From Rhynchopus sp. YZ270_cl-10 (lineage: Eukaryota; Euglenozoa; Diplonemea; Diplonemida; Diplonemidae), in assembly GCA_964035575.1 (NCBI GenBank), contig OZ037854.1:744001-808000 (forward strand): a DNA stretch of 64,000 nucleotides. The letters run 5' to 3'. The position numbers and the translations under genes are program-made. Under the pieces are notes generated by a model. That model made no database searches. It saw only the letters and a list, made by a program, of their open reading frames with translations, and was not told the DNA's origin. Shown here piece after piece: positions 31,423-42,637 of this stretch; the first letter of the stretch is position 1; each line of letters begins with the position of its first letter.

Positions 31423-33106
31423 ATGTCAGACGAAGCAGAGATGTCTGTCTCCCAGAACCCTGTAGCAGACACTGCCGAACATAGCACAGAGAAAGGAGAG
31501 TCGCTCTGGGAGAAGGTGCTGGCGGAGCACCGTGAGCACTCCGCTGCGGCGAAGGCGCGTGATGTGTACCAACTCTTCGTAGTTGGGGACAGGATGGATG
31601 GGAAGGAAAAGGTGTTTAAATGGCTGTGTCCACAGGACGACATGCAGGAGGAGGAGGAGGAGGAGAAGGCGTGCCCCGCAGGCCTCAGCTTTAGCTATGG
31701 TGAATGGAAGGAGAAGGCGGTGGGCGAGGACGAAGAGAGTACGGTGCGCATCCTCCAAACCCTCGTAGAACGCCCCTTTTTCCAATACCTCCTTCCGGCC
31801 TACTTCCTTAGCGGGGCGTTGGTGCAGCGGCATTTAGAGTCTTCGTTTTTTGCGATTACCGTAGATCTTTCTACTCCTAGCACGGCAATAGACGTACTGA
31901 ACAAATGGTACTCAATATTGGAGCAAACTGTGAAGGATTCTGCAGGAGATGACTTGGCGTTCCCGAAGAGGCTGCAGGAGAAGATGGAGGCGCAGTGCGA
32001 TGCATTTCATACCGACCCGAGGGCGCAGATTGTGAAGAAGCAAGAGGTAGATGATGGGTTGGAGATGATCTCGCCCAGAGCCGATACAGGGCGTGCGTCG
32101 ACGGTCTACCGCAAGATGGGTATATTCAGCAGAGGGAACCTCGGTGTGCCGCTGATCGTGATCTGCACAAAGGTCAAGGCGCTCGATATCATCGCCTCCC
32201 AGCAGTCGAAGTTCCCCAAGGAGAAGGAGCACTTCCTCAACTACATCCAAGCCACCCTCCGCAAGTGGGCGCTCGAGCGCGGTGCGGCGCTCATCTACAC
32301 AGACGGCGAGCGGAACACATCGGAAACACTCAGAGAATACCTGCTCTACAGAACAGCGAACATCCCGATGTCGTCCATGCTCGACGGAAGGCGCCAGGTC
32401 AGTCGGTATGACCATTTTTTTTTGCAAGATGCACCACCGCCCAAGAGGGCTTTGCAAAGGGGAAGCATAGCTGAGAATAAGCCGGGTCCTGCCTGGGTCC
32501 TGGGTGCTTGTTGAAGTCATTTTTTTTTTAAACCCCACTTTTTAACCCCAATTACAGGAGAGTCCCCTCAGCGACGACTGGACACAATGACCTCTTTGTC
32601 CCTGCCTTTGCCGATTCTCTTGGACAGGTATGTCTATTTTGATGTCCCCCCATCACACATCATTTACACAAACGCAACACAACCAACCCCTATAGGTCGC
32701 GAAACTGCAGGTCGGGAAGTACGCAGACGCACAATGGGGGCAGGTTGTGCCTGCAGCAAAGGAGGCGGCTGCAGCGGACGGCGACGTCGACGTGCCGCCT
32801 ACATTCAACGCCTGGCTTGCGAATGAGAAGAAGAAGGCGAAGGAGGGTGGTCTGCTGGGTGCGGGCACCTCCGTACCACGGGAGCACTACAGCAAAGGCC
32901 TTGAGGACCTTCGCAAACGGAGCCCACCAAGCAAGTCTAGCAAAGGAAACACCCTTGAAGCCACAGCAGAGTCGTTCTTCTCCAACATTATACTTACGTA
33001 CAAAAAACAGGGTGACGGGAAGTCTGCAAAGTCCTCACGAACGTCGCGCACCGCTGCAGGAACAGCGGCAGCTTCAGCCGCACCAGCTGCACCCGACAAA
33101 AACTAA
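31423..33106 (+). CDS. dynein light intermediate chain
   Basis: Exons: 31423-32405, 32558-32627, 32696-33106; phases fit (487 residues). The N-terminal two-thirds is a Ras-like GTPase fold as in DLICs. LWEKVL starts the domain, YQLFVVGDRMDGKEKVF stands where the P-loop should be, FFAITVDLS is the central strand, and GVPLIVICTKVKALD is the NKxD-like strand. TGHNDLFVPAFADSLGQ matches the conserved region after the domain where DLICs have F(I/V)PA. The P-loop lacks the usual GxxxxGK(S/T), so nucleotide binding is doubtful. The C-terminal part is Lys/Ala/Ser-rich and low complexity. It would be a cytoplasmic dynein subunit, for membrane or intraflagellar transport. The assignment rests on fold landmarks. 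Confidence 0.75.
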
Positions 33107-33407
33107 AAAAAGAAAAATGCAAAACGTCTGAAAAGAGGGGTCATCTGTTATTTTTTTTTTTTGTACTCTTTTTCGCCACTGACCAAAGAAAAGCTGGGGT
33201 AGGGGGGAGGGGTGTGTGCCGTTCTGTACGTTGCGTCGTGGCTGTGTATATTGAGTGCAGAATATACCTCTCGGTGAAGGGGGAAGGGGGGGGAGGGAGG
33301 GTGACATAAATTGTCCTTATGAGTGGCCCTTCAGGGTTTTTAGAGACCAGTTTACAATATTTTTTTTAAAAAAAAAAAGCGGTGAAGGTGTGGGTGTTCT
33401 TCTTTTT

Positions 33408-33760
33408 GTTGACCAGCAAGAGAGGCCTTAGGTTCATCTTATAAACCTTTCTTTTCTTTTCGTGAGCCGTTGCTTTCTAATTCATGCCATGATTTTTTTT
33501 TTTGTACCCCCCGGGGTTGGAGTGGCAAAAAACTGTATTGAGTCACGATGTGTGAGTAGGGGGGAGTTACACATACAATGTACTATCGTTTTTTTTTTCC
33601 CCTTCAAAGTTTCTATTTTTGTTTCATATATGGTGTTACCGATCTGCTGTCGGGGACATGTCAACGACATGTCAAGGACATGTCAATATAGGGGGGGTGT
33701 GTCATTTTCCCCTGTAAACCTTGTGTCAAGGACATGTCAAGGACCTGTCAATATGGGCCC
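33408..33760 (+). repeat. family D module and an ACATGTCA motif cluster
   Basis: The D module (GTTGACCAGC, AAGAGAGGCCTTAGG, ATCTTATAAACC) lies at 33408-33455. At 33652-33755 GACATGTCAA is repeated several times, with CAATATAGGG and CAATATGGGC closing two blocks. I see nothing else definite in 33107-34181, apart from the acceptor ACCTTTCATAG 15 bases before the next ATG. Confidence 0.6.
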
Positions 33761-34181
33761 TTTCGGGAACACCAATATACTAACTATTCAGTAGAATAGT
33801 TAGTACATGAAACAAAGTTTCTTTTCTCTTCTCTACACCCTCTCCCCCCAGAGGGCTTCCTTCGTCTCCACACAAGAAGGGAAAAGAGAGGCTGTTACGT
33901 GAAGTGAACCACGAATCAGGCCCGATTTGCAAAAAAAAAAAGAAGGTTGGTGGGGAAAGGGGGGTTTCGTCTTTTATTCACGAGCCAGAGAGACAAAAAA
34001 AAAAATGCAGATTAACGTACAGAACCCAAAAAGAACGATATTTTTTTCTCTCTTTTCGGAACAATTTGTCCTCCTTGGGGAATCAACGTTTTTGTTGTAG
34101 AGTGAAGGATGTAGTCCTTAGGATGCCTTAGACCTTTTAGTACCAAAACACCCCCACCTTTCATAGTAACATTACACCGCA

Positions 34182-35903
34182 ATGGAGAAGGTTGCAGCAG
34201 TAAGGCTGCGTCTAGAAACTCTGTCGGAAGAGGAGACACGCCGTGCAGTCTTCATCCTTACCTCCATCTGTGCGGTCTTTGGTGCCCCGGTGATTGGGCG
34301 TGCGTACTCCCCTTCAGACTCGTATGTGCTGAGCATATGGTTGGTTGCTACAGCCCTCTTTGGCGCGCTCACTCTGTTCCGTCTCCTCACCGGTCGCAGC
34401 TTCGGGGACGGGTGGGTCATAGCAAGCACATACGGGATTTGTTCTGCTCTATTCGTAAGTGACGTAATCCTGCGAGGTGTGGACAAGGTGACGTGGCCGA
34501 TCTTTGTGTGTTGTATTGACTCCTTGCTTGTGGCGCGTGTGCATTCAATGTATTCGTCGATGTTGGTTGTAGCTGTGGTCCTGCACCTCACCCTCATGTA
34601 TGTGGAGACAGTGTGGCGCGTAGGGGTGTTCGATTTCCCTGGTTCGATGTCTCAAAGTTTGAGGAGGGAGGAGCTCTCGCAGCTGACAGACTGTGAGACA
34701 GTGCCGTGTCCAAGGAACGCAGCGGACGCGCTGGGGGATTCTGTAACGCCCCTCATTGTGTTCCTGTTTGACTATGCTGTGACTCGAGGTTTTGCAGTGG
34801 GGATGGTGAACAGCCAGAAACGTCTGGAGAAGACAATTGACGTGATGCAGCACATTGCAGACCTGCTTGCCCATTACGACATCGAGACTGTGTCTGAGGT
34901 GCTCGATGAGCGGCAGAGTTCACTCCCGCCAAAGGTGTGTGCAACATTGCGAACCTTGGAGCGCAACCTTCGGTTGTACAAACCCTATCTCCCGCAGTCG
35001 TGCTTCCAAGATGACTTTCGAGAGGAAGAGGAGAAGCAGGACGGAACAGAAAAGGATTCAGGATCAGCTTCCACTGCCACAGTGTCATCGTCATCGTCAG
35101 CTTCAACTCCACTGAACGTGCCTGTTCCTGCTGCTTCTGTGCGACAGCTGCGCCTCACAGCATCGTTCGCAACACTGCTTGTGGTGAACATCAAGAACTC
35201 GCTCTCAGAAGAGGCCACGGACTTGTCGTCCCTTTTCAGCGACGTCCTGACAGCAACACTGGCAGCCACAGGGCGAGGAGTTGTGGACCTGTTTGTGGGG
35301 GACAAGATCCACTGCTCGTTCAACACGTCAAGGAGATGTGCGACACATGCTGTGGCGGCTGTGCACATGGCAAAGGAGTTGGCGTTCCCGTGCGACAGTG
35401 ATGTGAGCAACCGTGTGAACGTGGGGATCTCCAGCGGAAAGGTGCTGATGGGTGAGATGGGCTGTCTTGCGATGCGTCGCTTCAGTGTGTTTGGGAAGCT
35501 GCTGCAGGAGGTGCAGGAGGTGGAACGTGTGGGACGTGCTGTGGGGAGCAACGTGGTGTGCTCGCTGGCAACGTTCAAGGATGCTGAGTGCGAACACCGC
35601 ATGCGTCTGCTTCCGCTGTCTCTGTGCCGTCGGGACGATGGCACTGGCGAGGCACTGGTTGTTGCTGATGTGGTGGTTGGTGCTCGCGACACTGGACCTG
35701 GTGCACGGGCAGGTGAGTGGCTGTACCACGTGGGTGCGATGCAGGAAGAGTGGGCGACGTTCAACAACGCAGTGCGGAAGTACTTGGACGGGCTTCTGTC
35801 TGCTGAGGCTGCCATTGCGAGTGCAGAGGAGAAGGGTGCAGTGCTGGAGGAGTTGATGGCGCGTTGCAGTGGTCTGGAACTACACAGGGCACACGCAGGG
35901 TGA
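34182..35903 (+). CDS. cyclase-like receptor, tandem paralog 1
   Basis: 573 codons, no intron. The N-terminal half holds about six helices (residues 20-215), including VIGRAYSPSDSYVLSIWL and LFRLLTGRSFGDGWVIA. It continues through DFPGSMSQSLRREELSQL and a cysteine pair (DCETVPCP). A linker (LYKPYLPQSCF) and a Ser-rich spacer lead to the cyclase homology domain at about 320-480: TLLVVNIKN, VVDLFVGDKIHCSF, NVGISSGKVLMGEMG. The first metal-binding Asp of class III cyclases is replaced. From about 34805 onward it is nearly identical in DNA to the next three genes, while the membrane half is clearly diverged, so the gene is a mosaic. A role as surface sensor is inferred. Confidence 0.85.
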   Translation: MEKVAAVRLRLETLSEEETRRAVFILTSICAVFGAPVIGRAYSPSDSYVLSIWLVATALFGALTLFRLLTGRSFGDGWVIASTYGICSALFVSDVILRGVDKVTWPIFVCCIDSLLVARVHSMYSSMLVVAVVLHLTLMYVETVWRVGVFDFPGSMSQSLRREELSQLTDCETVPCPRNAADALGDSVTPLIVFLFDYAVTRGFAVGMVNSQKRLEKTIDVMQHIADLLAHYDIETVSEVLDERQSSLPPKVCATLRTLERNLRLYKPYLPQSCFQDDFREEEEKQDGTEKDSGSASTATVSSSSSASTPLNVPVPAASVRQLRLTASFATLLVVNIKNSLSEEATDLSSLFSDVLTATLAATGRGVVDLFVGDKIHCSFNTSRRCATHAVAAVHMAKELAFPCDSDVSNRVNVGISSGKVLMGEMGCLAMRRFSVFGKLLQEVQEVERVGRAVGSNVVCSLATFKDAECEHRMRLLPLSLCRRDDGTGEALVVADVVVGARDTGPGARAGEWLYHVGAMQEEWATFNNAVRKYLDGLLSAEAAIASAEEKGAVLEELMARCSGLELHRAHAG

Positions 35904-37269
35904 AGTGCAGGCTGTAATACACGTAGTGGTGATGGACTGACCATACGAAAGCAGCTTTGCACTGTTTTGGTCCCTTTGTTTTCGTGGTACTAATTGCGTG
36001 AGGTCTTAACTCACTGACATGTTTCTGAGGTGTTTTGTGCGCTCAGGTTTTTGCTTTTGTCGGGTTCATGCTATATTACACTCTGTCCCGGTATTTTGCC
36101 TTTTTTTTTTCCCTTCCCCCCTTACGCGCAGTATTAGAAAACGGATTATTATAGCCGACGTTTTGATCGTCTGACGCAAACTACTTTCTCCCCCCCTCCC
36201 GTTAAATCACAGCGCCAACTCAGATTCCATACACTGTTTGGCTGCGTTCAAGGACAATTTACTTCCCCCTCTATCATGATCAGGTGGCGACCGTAAAAGT
36301 CCGTTCCACACTGTGTGGGGAGCCGTCCCAACACGTTTCGTCCTAACGTAGAACTTTGTTGTGTTTCAGAAGATGCCACAAAGGGCCCCGGGTGCGATGT
36401 AGAGTCCACACCCAGGACCCAGCAGTGGTGTAGGATCTTTAAACTTATTCTGTTTCAAGATGTGTGCATGAGAGGTACATTCATCTTCCAGTCTTGTTCT
36501 TCTTCTTCTCTTTTCCTCACCCTATTATACCTTCTATTCAGTAGAGTAGAAAGTATATGAAATAATTTTTGCTTTGGTTTGCGATCGAGAGTTTCCACTC
36601 CAATTCTTTGAAGATAATATTTGTATGAAGCATTCAGCGGAGCCCACTCGCAGAAGCAACGTTACGTTTAACGCAGTGCGAGACCCTCGCACATGCTCCT
36701 TTGTGTGTACAGCAGCTACAGTAAATCGTAGCACTGTGGTGTCAACCCAAAAATGGCAGATGGCAGACTGACATGTGTGTCGCCAGCATTGGTGATTGCG
36801 TCATCTCGCTCTTATCACCAAGCCAAGATATTCCATTGCTGCGTTCAGTGAATGCAGTGTTGCTCTTTCCCCCAAGGAATTCGAACCCAAGGCCTGCTGA
36901 AGGCATTGTACATAGATTCTTTCCCCTCTGGTTTTTAGTAGTCCTTACCCATCGTGTTGCTCATGGTATTCAGCACTCATGCGTGACTTAAGCAATTAGT
37001 GTTACTGTTATTTTAACCAATCACACCCCGAGCGCCACTTTCGTGGCTTTCGAAATGACGCCATGCTTTGAGACAGGTTCAACTCATTTCGTAAACACAG
37101 TGTTTTTTAATGTGGAAAGAATTTGCACCGATCTTTCAAAAGAAAAAAAAATACCCCATAACTTTTGTGCACCTGATTGCCCTTTCGATGCTGGGGGGTG
37201 GGGTTCTACTTTTACTAACAGTGACATTTTTTCGCCCATTACATTTTCGTGACACCACACAGTACAACC
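35904..37269. other. intergenic region between paralogs 1 and 2
   Basis: It contains a degenerate E module at 36458-36500 (ATGTGTGCATGAGAGGTACA) and a family L fragment near 36240 (GGCTGCGTTCAAGGACAA). No gene is supported. CACCACACAG lies 7 bases before the next start codon. Confidence 0.5.
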
Positions 37270-39000
37270 ATGGAGCAGTTCGCAGCGATGAAACGGCGGA
37301 TTGAAAGCATGAACCAAGCTCAGACTCGTCGTGCGTTATTCATAGTGGTCTCCCTTTTTGCTATGGCAGCTGCACCTGTGATTGGCCGTGTGTACTCCCC
37401 TTCAGACTCTTACGTGCTGAGTATATGGTTGTCTGTAAATTCTTGCTTCTCGTGCTTCACTTTCCTCCGTCTCGTCACAGGTCGCAGCTTCGGGGACGGA
37501 TGGGTTATCGCGCTCCTTTATGCAAATGCCTTGGGGCTCTTCGCTAGTGATGTAATACTGCGCGGTGTGGGTAGAATCACGTGGCCGATCTTTGTGTGCG
37601 TCATAGATGCCTTGCTCGTTGCAGGTGTGCCAACGATGGTTACATCAGTGTTGGTTGCGGCGGTCGTGTTCTACCTGCTGCTGATGTACGCGGAGACAGT
37701 GTTGCGCATGGGTGTGCTGGACTTCCCTGGTTCGATTTCTCAAAGTTTGAGGAGGGAGGAGCTCTCGCAGATGCTTGACTGTGACACAGTGCCGTGTCCA
37801 AGGAACGCAGCAGACACATTGGGGGATTCCATGACACCTCTCATCGTCTTTGTTCTTGATTACATTGTGACACGAGGTTTCTCAGTAAGCATGGTGAACA
37901 GCCAGAAACGTCTGGAGAAGACAATTGACGTGATGCAGCACATTGCAGACCTGCTTGCCAATTACGACATCGAGACTGTGTCTGAGGTGCTCGATGAGCG
38001 GCAGAGTTCACTCCCGCCAAAGGTGTGTGCAACATTGCGAACCTTGGAGCGCAACCTTCGGTTGTACAAACCCTATCTCCCGCAGTCGTGCTTCCAAGAC
38101 GACTTTCGGGGGGAAGAGGAGAAGCAGGACGGAACGGAAAAGGATTCAGGATCAGCTTCCACTGCCACAGTGTCATCGTCATCGTCAGCTTCAACTCCAC
38201 TGAACGTGCCTGTTCCTGCTGCTTCTGTGCGACAGCTGCGCCTCACAGCATCGTTCGCAACACTGCTTGTGGTGAACATCAAGAACTCGCTCTCAGAAGA
38301 GGCCACGGACTTGTCGTCCCTTTTCAGCGACGTCCTGACAGCAACACTGGCAGCCACAGGACGAGGAGTTGTGGACCTGTTTGTGGGGGACAAGATCCAC
38401 TGCTCGTTCAACACGTCAAGGAGATGTGCGACACATGCTGTGGCGGCTGTGCACATGGCAAAGGGGTTGGCGTTCCCGTGCAACAGTGATGTGAGCGACC
38501 GTGTGAACGTGGGGATCTCCAGCGGAAAGGTGCTGATGGGTGAGATGGGCTGTCTTGCTATGCGTCGCTTCAGTGTGTTTGGGAAGCTGCTGCAGGAGGT
38601 GCAGGAGGTGGAACGTGTGGGACGTGCTGTGGGGAGCAACGTGGTGTGCTCGCTGGCAACGTTCAAGGATGCTGAGTGCGAACACCGCATGCGTCTGCTG
38701 CCGCTGTCTCTGTCCCGTCGGGACGATGGCACTGGCGAGGCACTGATTGTTGCTGATTTGGTGGTTGGTGCTCGCGACACTGGGCCTGGTGCACGGGCAG
38801 GTGAGTGGCTGTACCACGTGGGTGCGATGCAGGAAGAGTGGGCGACATTCAACAACGCAGTGCGGAAGTACTTGGACGGGCTTCTGTCTGCTGAGGCTGC
38901 CATTGCGAGTGCAGGGGAGAAGGGTGCAGTGCTGGAGGAGTTGATGGCGTGTTGCAGTGGTCTGGAACTACAGAGGACTGCACTGCATAAGTTCACTTGA
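37270..39000 (+). CDS. cyclase-like receptor, tandem paralog 2
   Basis: 576 codons; the ATG giving MEQFAAMKRR was chosen because the two following paralogs start the same way and the upstream in-frame codon is GTG. The domain order is as in paralog 1. From about residue 105 to 480 its DNA is almost identical to paralog 3. Differences cluster in the first four helices (SVNSCFSCFTFLRLVTG here, against SVNTCLACYTLFRLVTG). Near the C-terminus LSRRDDGTGEALIVADLVVG differs from the CRRD..VVADVVVG of the others. The cyclase domain lacks the first metal-binding Asp. Confidence 0.86.
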   Translation: MEQFAAMKRRIESMNQAQTRRALFIVVSLFAMAAAPVIGRVYSPSDSYVLSIWLSVNSCFSCFTFLRLVTGRSFGDGWVIALLYANALGLFASDVILRGVGRITWPIFVCVIDALLVAGVPTMVTSVLVAAVVFYLLLMYAETVLRMGVLDFPGSISQSLRREELSQMLDCDTVPCPRNAADTLGDSMTPLIVFVLDYIVTRGFSVSMVNSQKRLEKTIDVMQHIADLLANYDIETVSEVLDERQSSLPPKVCATLRTLERNLRLYKPYLPQSCFQDDFRGEEEKQDGTEKDSGSASTATVSSSSSASTPLNVPVPAASVRQLRLTASFATLLVVNIKNSLSEEATDLSSLFSDVLTATLAATGRGVVDLFVGDKIHCSFNTSRRCATHAVAAVHMAKGLAFPCNSDVSDRVNVGISSGKVLMGEMGCLAMRRFSVFGKLLQEVQEVERVGRAVGSNVVCSLATFKDAECEHRMRLLPLSLSRRDDGTGEALIVADLVVGARDTGPGARAGEWLYHVGAMQEEWATFNNAVRKYLDGLLSAEAAIASAGEKGAVLEELMACCSGLELQRTALHKFT

Positions 39001-39110
39001 GCGGGGAGGAATGGCCAGACAGATCTGCGGCTGTGCCCTCACAAGGAAAAGGGACACTGTCCCTACTCGCTGTGCAACCCGCTAAGCAAGAGACAGTGCC
39101 AGATACATTA
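39001..39110 (+). repeat. duplicated downstream flank of paralogs 2 and 4
   Basis: AGGAATGGCCAGACAGATCT, then CCTCACAAGGAAAAGGGACA, recurs at 44376-44470. Paralog 3 keeps only the first about 30 bases (42212-42240). The duplication unit thus includes 3' flank. Confidence 0.85.
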
Positions 39111-39380
39111 TTTTTTACGATTACCTACAGTGTAGGCAGGTTTACTGCTGGCACATGACCCTGGTACTGCCTCAGACCACGTTTACTTGTTGTTCTACGT
39201 GGCGGGGTTCCACACCGCTCAACGCAGTGGGGGACAGTTTCCCTGTTCTTGTTTTGAGGGGACTACACAGACAGCACACACCTCCCCCCCACTATGTGGC
39301 TGTTGAGCCTTATTGGGGTTCCCTGGCCTGACTTTGGACTCCGCGCAACCTTAAACAAACACCACGCTTGATGATAGGGG

Positions 39381-39406
39381 TCACATGATATAATTATATC
39401 ATGTGA
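39381..39406. repeat. perfect 26-bp palindrome
   Basis: The half-site TCACATGATATAA is followed at once by its reverse complement. ATCATGTG and ACCATATGTGACGTATGGT palindromes follow within 70 bases. The role is unknown. Confidence 0.9.
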
Positions 39407-39749
39407 CATGATGTTTCAGATGATCGAATATATCATGTGGCATATCATGTACCATATGTGACGTATGGTACACATGGTCACCTGATAGACCACATTATAT
39501 TCCGTGAAAAAAAGAAGAGAAAAAAAAGTAACCCATATTGGTGTGGCTGAATGGAGGGGGCGCGAGTAAAGTTTAAAATCGGGGTGTATCGTTTTTGAAC
39601 GTCCTTATGCTTGTTCTCTTCTTTGAATGAAAGTAATATGAAAATTGAGTTTAATCGAAACCATTGATAATCCGCATTTTTTTCAAGGATTTTTACACTT
39701 TCAATTTCTCTTTTTGTTTTTACAGACAAAAAAGTGAAAAACAAACAAA

Positions 39750-40138
39750 CAAACAAGAAAGCCGCTCCGTACATCTACGAGGAAGCGCAGGAGGTCGGCT
39801 GCGTGATCTTCCATCAGTGCACCGTATGACGTGGTTGGGAGTGGTCTCAGGTGCGCTGCTTTCTGGCACACACCGAGGACGTGTCTGAGCGTGGATCCCT
39901 GTCCACACAATGGACATGCTACATTCCTGTCCTCTGCGTACTTGTCATATCCGAGAGGGTGGCGGCTCGTCCGGTCGTGCGCAGTGCAGGTCGGTGGAGC
40001 TGTGCCTCGACCGCTGTGCCACGGGCGTAAGAGTAGAGCGTCTAAGCAGCCGGTTCCGGTGCCTTTGCAAGCGTGAGCCGGCGATGGCAGACTCAGATGC
40101 ACGCCAGGCTGATCGGCTCCGGCTGGGTCGTTTTGCAT
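39750..40138 (-). mobile_element. fragment of a non-LTR (LINE-type) reverse-transcriptase C-terminus
   Basis: The minus-strand frame contains PLGYDKYAEDRNVACPLCGQ followed by GSTLRHVLGVC. A C-x2-C-x8-H-x4-C knuckle with the TL.HVL..C pattern is typical of the region after the polymerase domain in LINE proteins. No polymerase or endonuclease part is visible, so this is a truncated remnant. It sits between cyclase paralogs 2 and 3. Confidence 0.45.
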
Positions 40139-40139
40139 G

Positions 40140-40481
40140 CCGACCGTTTGGACAGGCTGTCAGCAGCTTCGTTACCCTTAATATTTCTTTGCTTGAGTGT
40201 AGGGGTGGCCAACAGAACTTTTATTACTTGCAATTCATTCGTACCAAATCCTCTTCTTTTCCATTTTTTTCCGAAGTGTGTTTAGAAATCAGACAAAAAG
40301 AAGCCAACATTTGACTTGTTCACTACATTTTCCATTTCCTTTTCACATCATTTCACTTTGCGCCACATCAGGCCTTTTGGCTGCGTTCATCGAAAACAAA
40401 TCTTCTTTCCTCATCACGTTACTACTACCACTACATTCGTAGTATACCACCATCCCCAGTGACAGATATTACACCACAGCC
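40140..40481. other. duplicated upstream flank of paralog 3
   Basis: TTTCTTTGCTTGAGTGT, CCAACAGAAC and GCAATTCATTCG recur at 42380-42460 and 44960-45050. The last 50 bases before the ATG (CCATCCCCAGTGACAGATAT, TACACCACAGCC) are repeated before paralog 4. Confidence 0.7.
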
Positions 40482-42212
40482 ATGGAGCAGTTCGCAGCAA
40501 TGAAACGGCAGATCGAAAGCATGAACCGAGCTCAGACTCGTCGTGCGTTATTCATAGTGGTCTCCCTTTTTTCCATAGCAGCTGCACCTGTGATTGGCCG
40601 TGTGTACTCCCCTTCAGACTCTTACGTGCTGAGTATATGGTTGTCTGTAAATACTTGCCTCGCGTGCTATACTTTGTTTCGTCTCGTCACAGGTCGCAGC
40701 TTCGGGGACGGATGGGTTATCGCGCTCATTTATGCAATTGCCTTTGGCCTCTTCTGTAGTGACATAATACTGCGCGGTGTGGGTAGAATCACGTGGCCGA
40801 TCTTTGTGTGCCTCATAGATGCCTTGCTCGTTGCAGGTGTGCCAACGATGGTTACATCAGTGTTGGTTGCGGCGGTCGTGTTCTACCTGCTGCTGATGTA
40901 CGCGGAGACAGTGTTGCGCATGGGTGTGCTGGACTTCCCTGGTTCGATTTCTCAAAGTTTGAGGAGGGAGGAGCTCTCGCAGATGCTTGACTGTGACACA
41001 GTGCCGTGTCCAAGGAACGCAGCAGACACATTGGGGGATTCCATGACACCTCTCATCGTCTTTGTTCTTGATTACATTGTGACACGAGGTTTCTCAGTAA
41101 GCATGGTGAACAGCCAGAAACGTCTGGAGAAGACAATTGACGTGATGCAGCACATTGCAGACCTGCTTGCCAATTACGACATCGAGACTGTGTCTGAGGT
41201 GCTCGATGAGCGGCAGAGTTCACTCCCGCCAAAGGTGTGTGCAACATTGCGAACCTTGGAGCGCAACCTTCGGTTGTACAAACCCTATCTCCCGCAGTCG
41301 TGCTTCCAAGACGACTTTCGGGGGGAAGAGGAGAAGCAGGACGGAACGGAAAAGGATTCAGGATCAGCTTCCACTGCCACAGTGTCATCGTCATCGTCAG
41401 CTTCAACTCCACTGAACGTGCCTGTTCCTGCTGCTTCTGTGCGACAGCTGCGCCTCACAGCATCGTTCGCAACACTGCTTGTGGTGAACATCAAGAACTC
41501 GCTCTCAGAAGAGGCCACGGACTTGTCGTCCCTTTTCAGCGACGTCCTGACAGCAACACTGGCAGCCACAGGACGAGGAGTTGTGGACCTGTTTGTGGGG
41601 GACAAGATCCACTGCTCGTTCAACACGTCAAGGAGATGTGCGACACATGCTGTGGCGGCTGTGCACATGGCAAAGGGGTTGGCGTTCCCGTGCAACAGTG
41701 ATGTGAGCGACCGTGTGAACGTGGGGATCTCCAGCGGAAAGGTGCTGATGGGTGAGATGGGCTGTCTTGCTATGCGTCGCTTCAGTGTGTTTGGGAAGCT
41801 GCTGCAGGAGGTGCAGGAGGTGGAACGTGTGGGACGTGCTGTGGGGAGCAACGTGGTGTGCTCGCTGGCAACGTTCAAGGATGCTGAGTGCGAACACCGC
41901 ATGCGTCTGCTTCCGCTGTCTCTGTGCCGTCGGGACGATGGCACTGGCGAGGCACTGGTTGTTGCTGATGTGGTGGTTGGTGCTCGCAACAGTGGACCTG
42001 GTGCACGGGCAGGTGAGTGGCTGTACCACGTGGGTGCGATGCAGGAAGAGTGGTCAACATTCAACAACGCAGTGCGGAAGTACTTGGACGGGCTTCTGTC
42101 TGCTGAGGCTGCCATTGCGAGTGCAGAGGAGAAGGGTGCAGTGCTGGAGGAGTTGATGGCGTGTTGCAGTGGTCTGGAACTACACAGGACTGCACTGCAT
42201 AAATTAACTTGA
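40482..42212 (+). CDS. cyclase-like receptor, tandem paralog 3
   Basis: 576 codons. Its 5' flank, most of its coding DNA and part of its 3' flank are shared with paralogs 2 and 4. The C-terminal about 100 codons match paralog 4 exactly (GARNSGPGARAGEWLYHV, EEWSTFNN, ending HRTALHKLT). The middle matches paralog 2, including the spacer KQDGTEKDSGSASTATVS. It is thus a patchwork of its two neighbours. Topology and the degenerate cyclase domain are as in paralog 1. Confidence 0.86.
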   Translation: MEQFAAMKRQIESMNRAQTRRALFIVVSLFSIAAAPVIGRVYSPSDSYVLSIWLSVNTCLACYTLFRLVTGRSFGDGWVIALIYAIAFGLFCSDIILRGVGRITWPIFVCLIDALLVAGVPTMVTSVLVAAVVFYLLLMYAETVLRMGVLDFPGSISQSLRREELSQMLDCDTVPCPRNAADTLGDSMTPLIVFVLDYIVTRGFSVSMVNSQKRLEKTIDVMQHIADLLANYDIETVSEVLDERQSSLPPKVCATLRTLERNLRLYKPYLPQSCFQDDFRGEEEKQDGTEKDSGSASTATVSSSSSASTPLNVPVPAASVRQLRLTASFATLLVVNIKNSLSEEATDLSSLFSDVLTATLAATGRGVVDLFVGDKIHCSFNTSRRCATHAVAAVHMAKGLAFPCNSDVSDRVNVGISSGKVLMGEMGCLAMRRFSVFGKLLQEVQEVERVGRAVGSNVVCSLATFKDAECEHRMRLLPLSLCRRDDGTGEALVVADVVVGARNSGPGARAGEWLYHVGAMQEEWSTFNNAVRKYLDGLLSAEAAIASAEEKGAVLEELMACCSGLELHRTALHKLT

Positions 42213-42637
42213 GGAATGGCCAGACAGATCTGCGGCCTTACCGTTCTTACCATTTTTTGTCATTGTATTTTTTTGCTAATTTTTGTTCTTCTCTCGAAAA
42301 ATGCCAACTACCGACCTGTGCAGATCCACTTCTCAGTTGGAATATATCTTTCGAATCTATGGACTTCCGTCCATGACTTGTTGTGGGGTTTCTTTGCTTG
42401 AGTGTCGGGGTGTCCAACACAGAACTTTTGTCACTTTGCAATTCATTCGAACCAAATCCACTTTTTTTCCGTTTTTTTCTTCCACACGAAGTGTGTTACA
42501 AATCAGACAAAATAAGCTAGTAAATACTTGACTTGTTATCTACATTTCCCTAAGTCTTCTTTCCTGCTATCACGTTACTACTACCACTACATTCGTAATA
42601 TGCTACCATCCCCAGTGACAGATATTACACCACAGCC
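42213..42637. other. intergenic duplicate between paralogs 3 and 4
   Basis: TTTCGAATCTATGGACTTCC then GTCCATGACTTGTTGTGGGG is repeated at 44921-44965. No separate gene. Confidence 0.7.
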
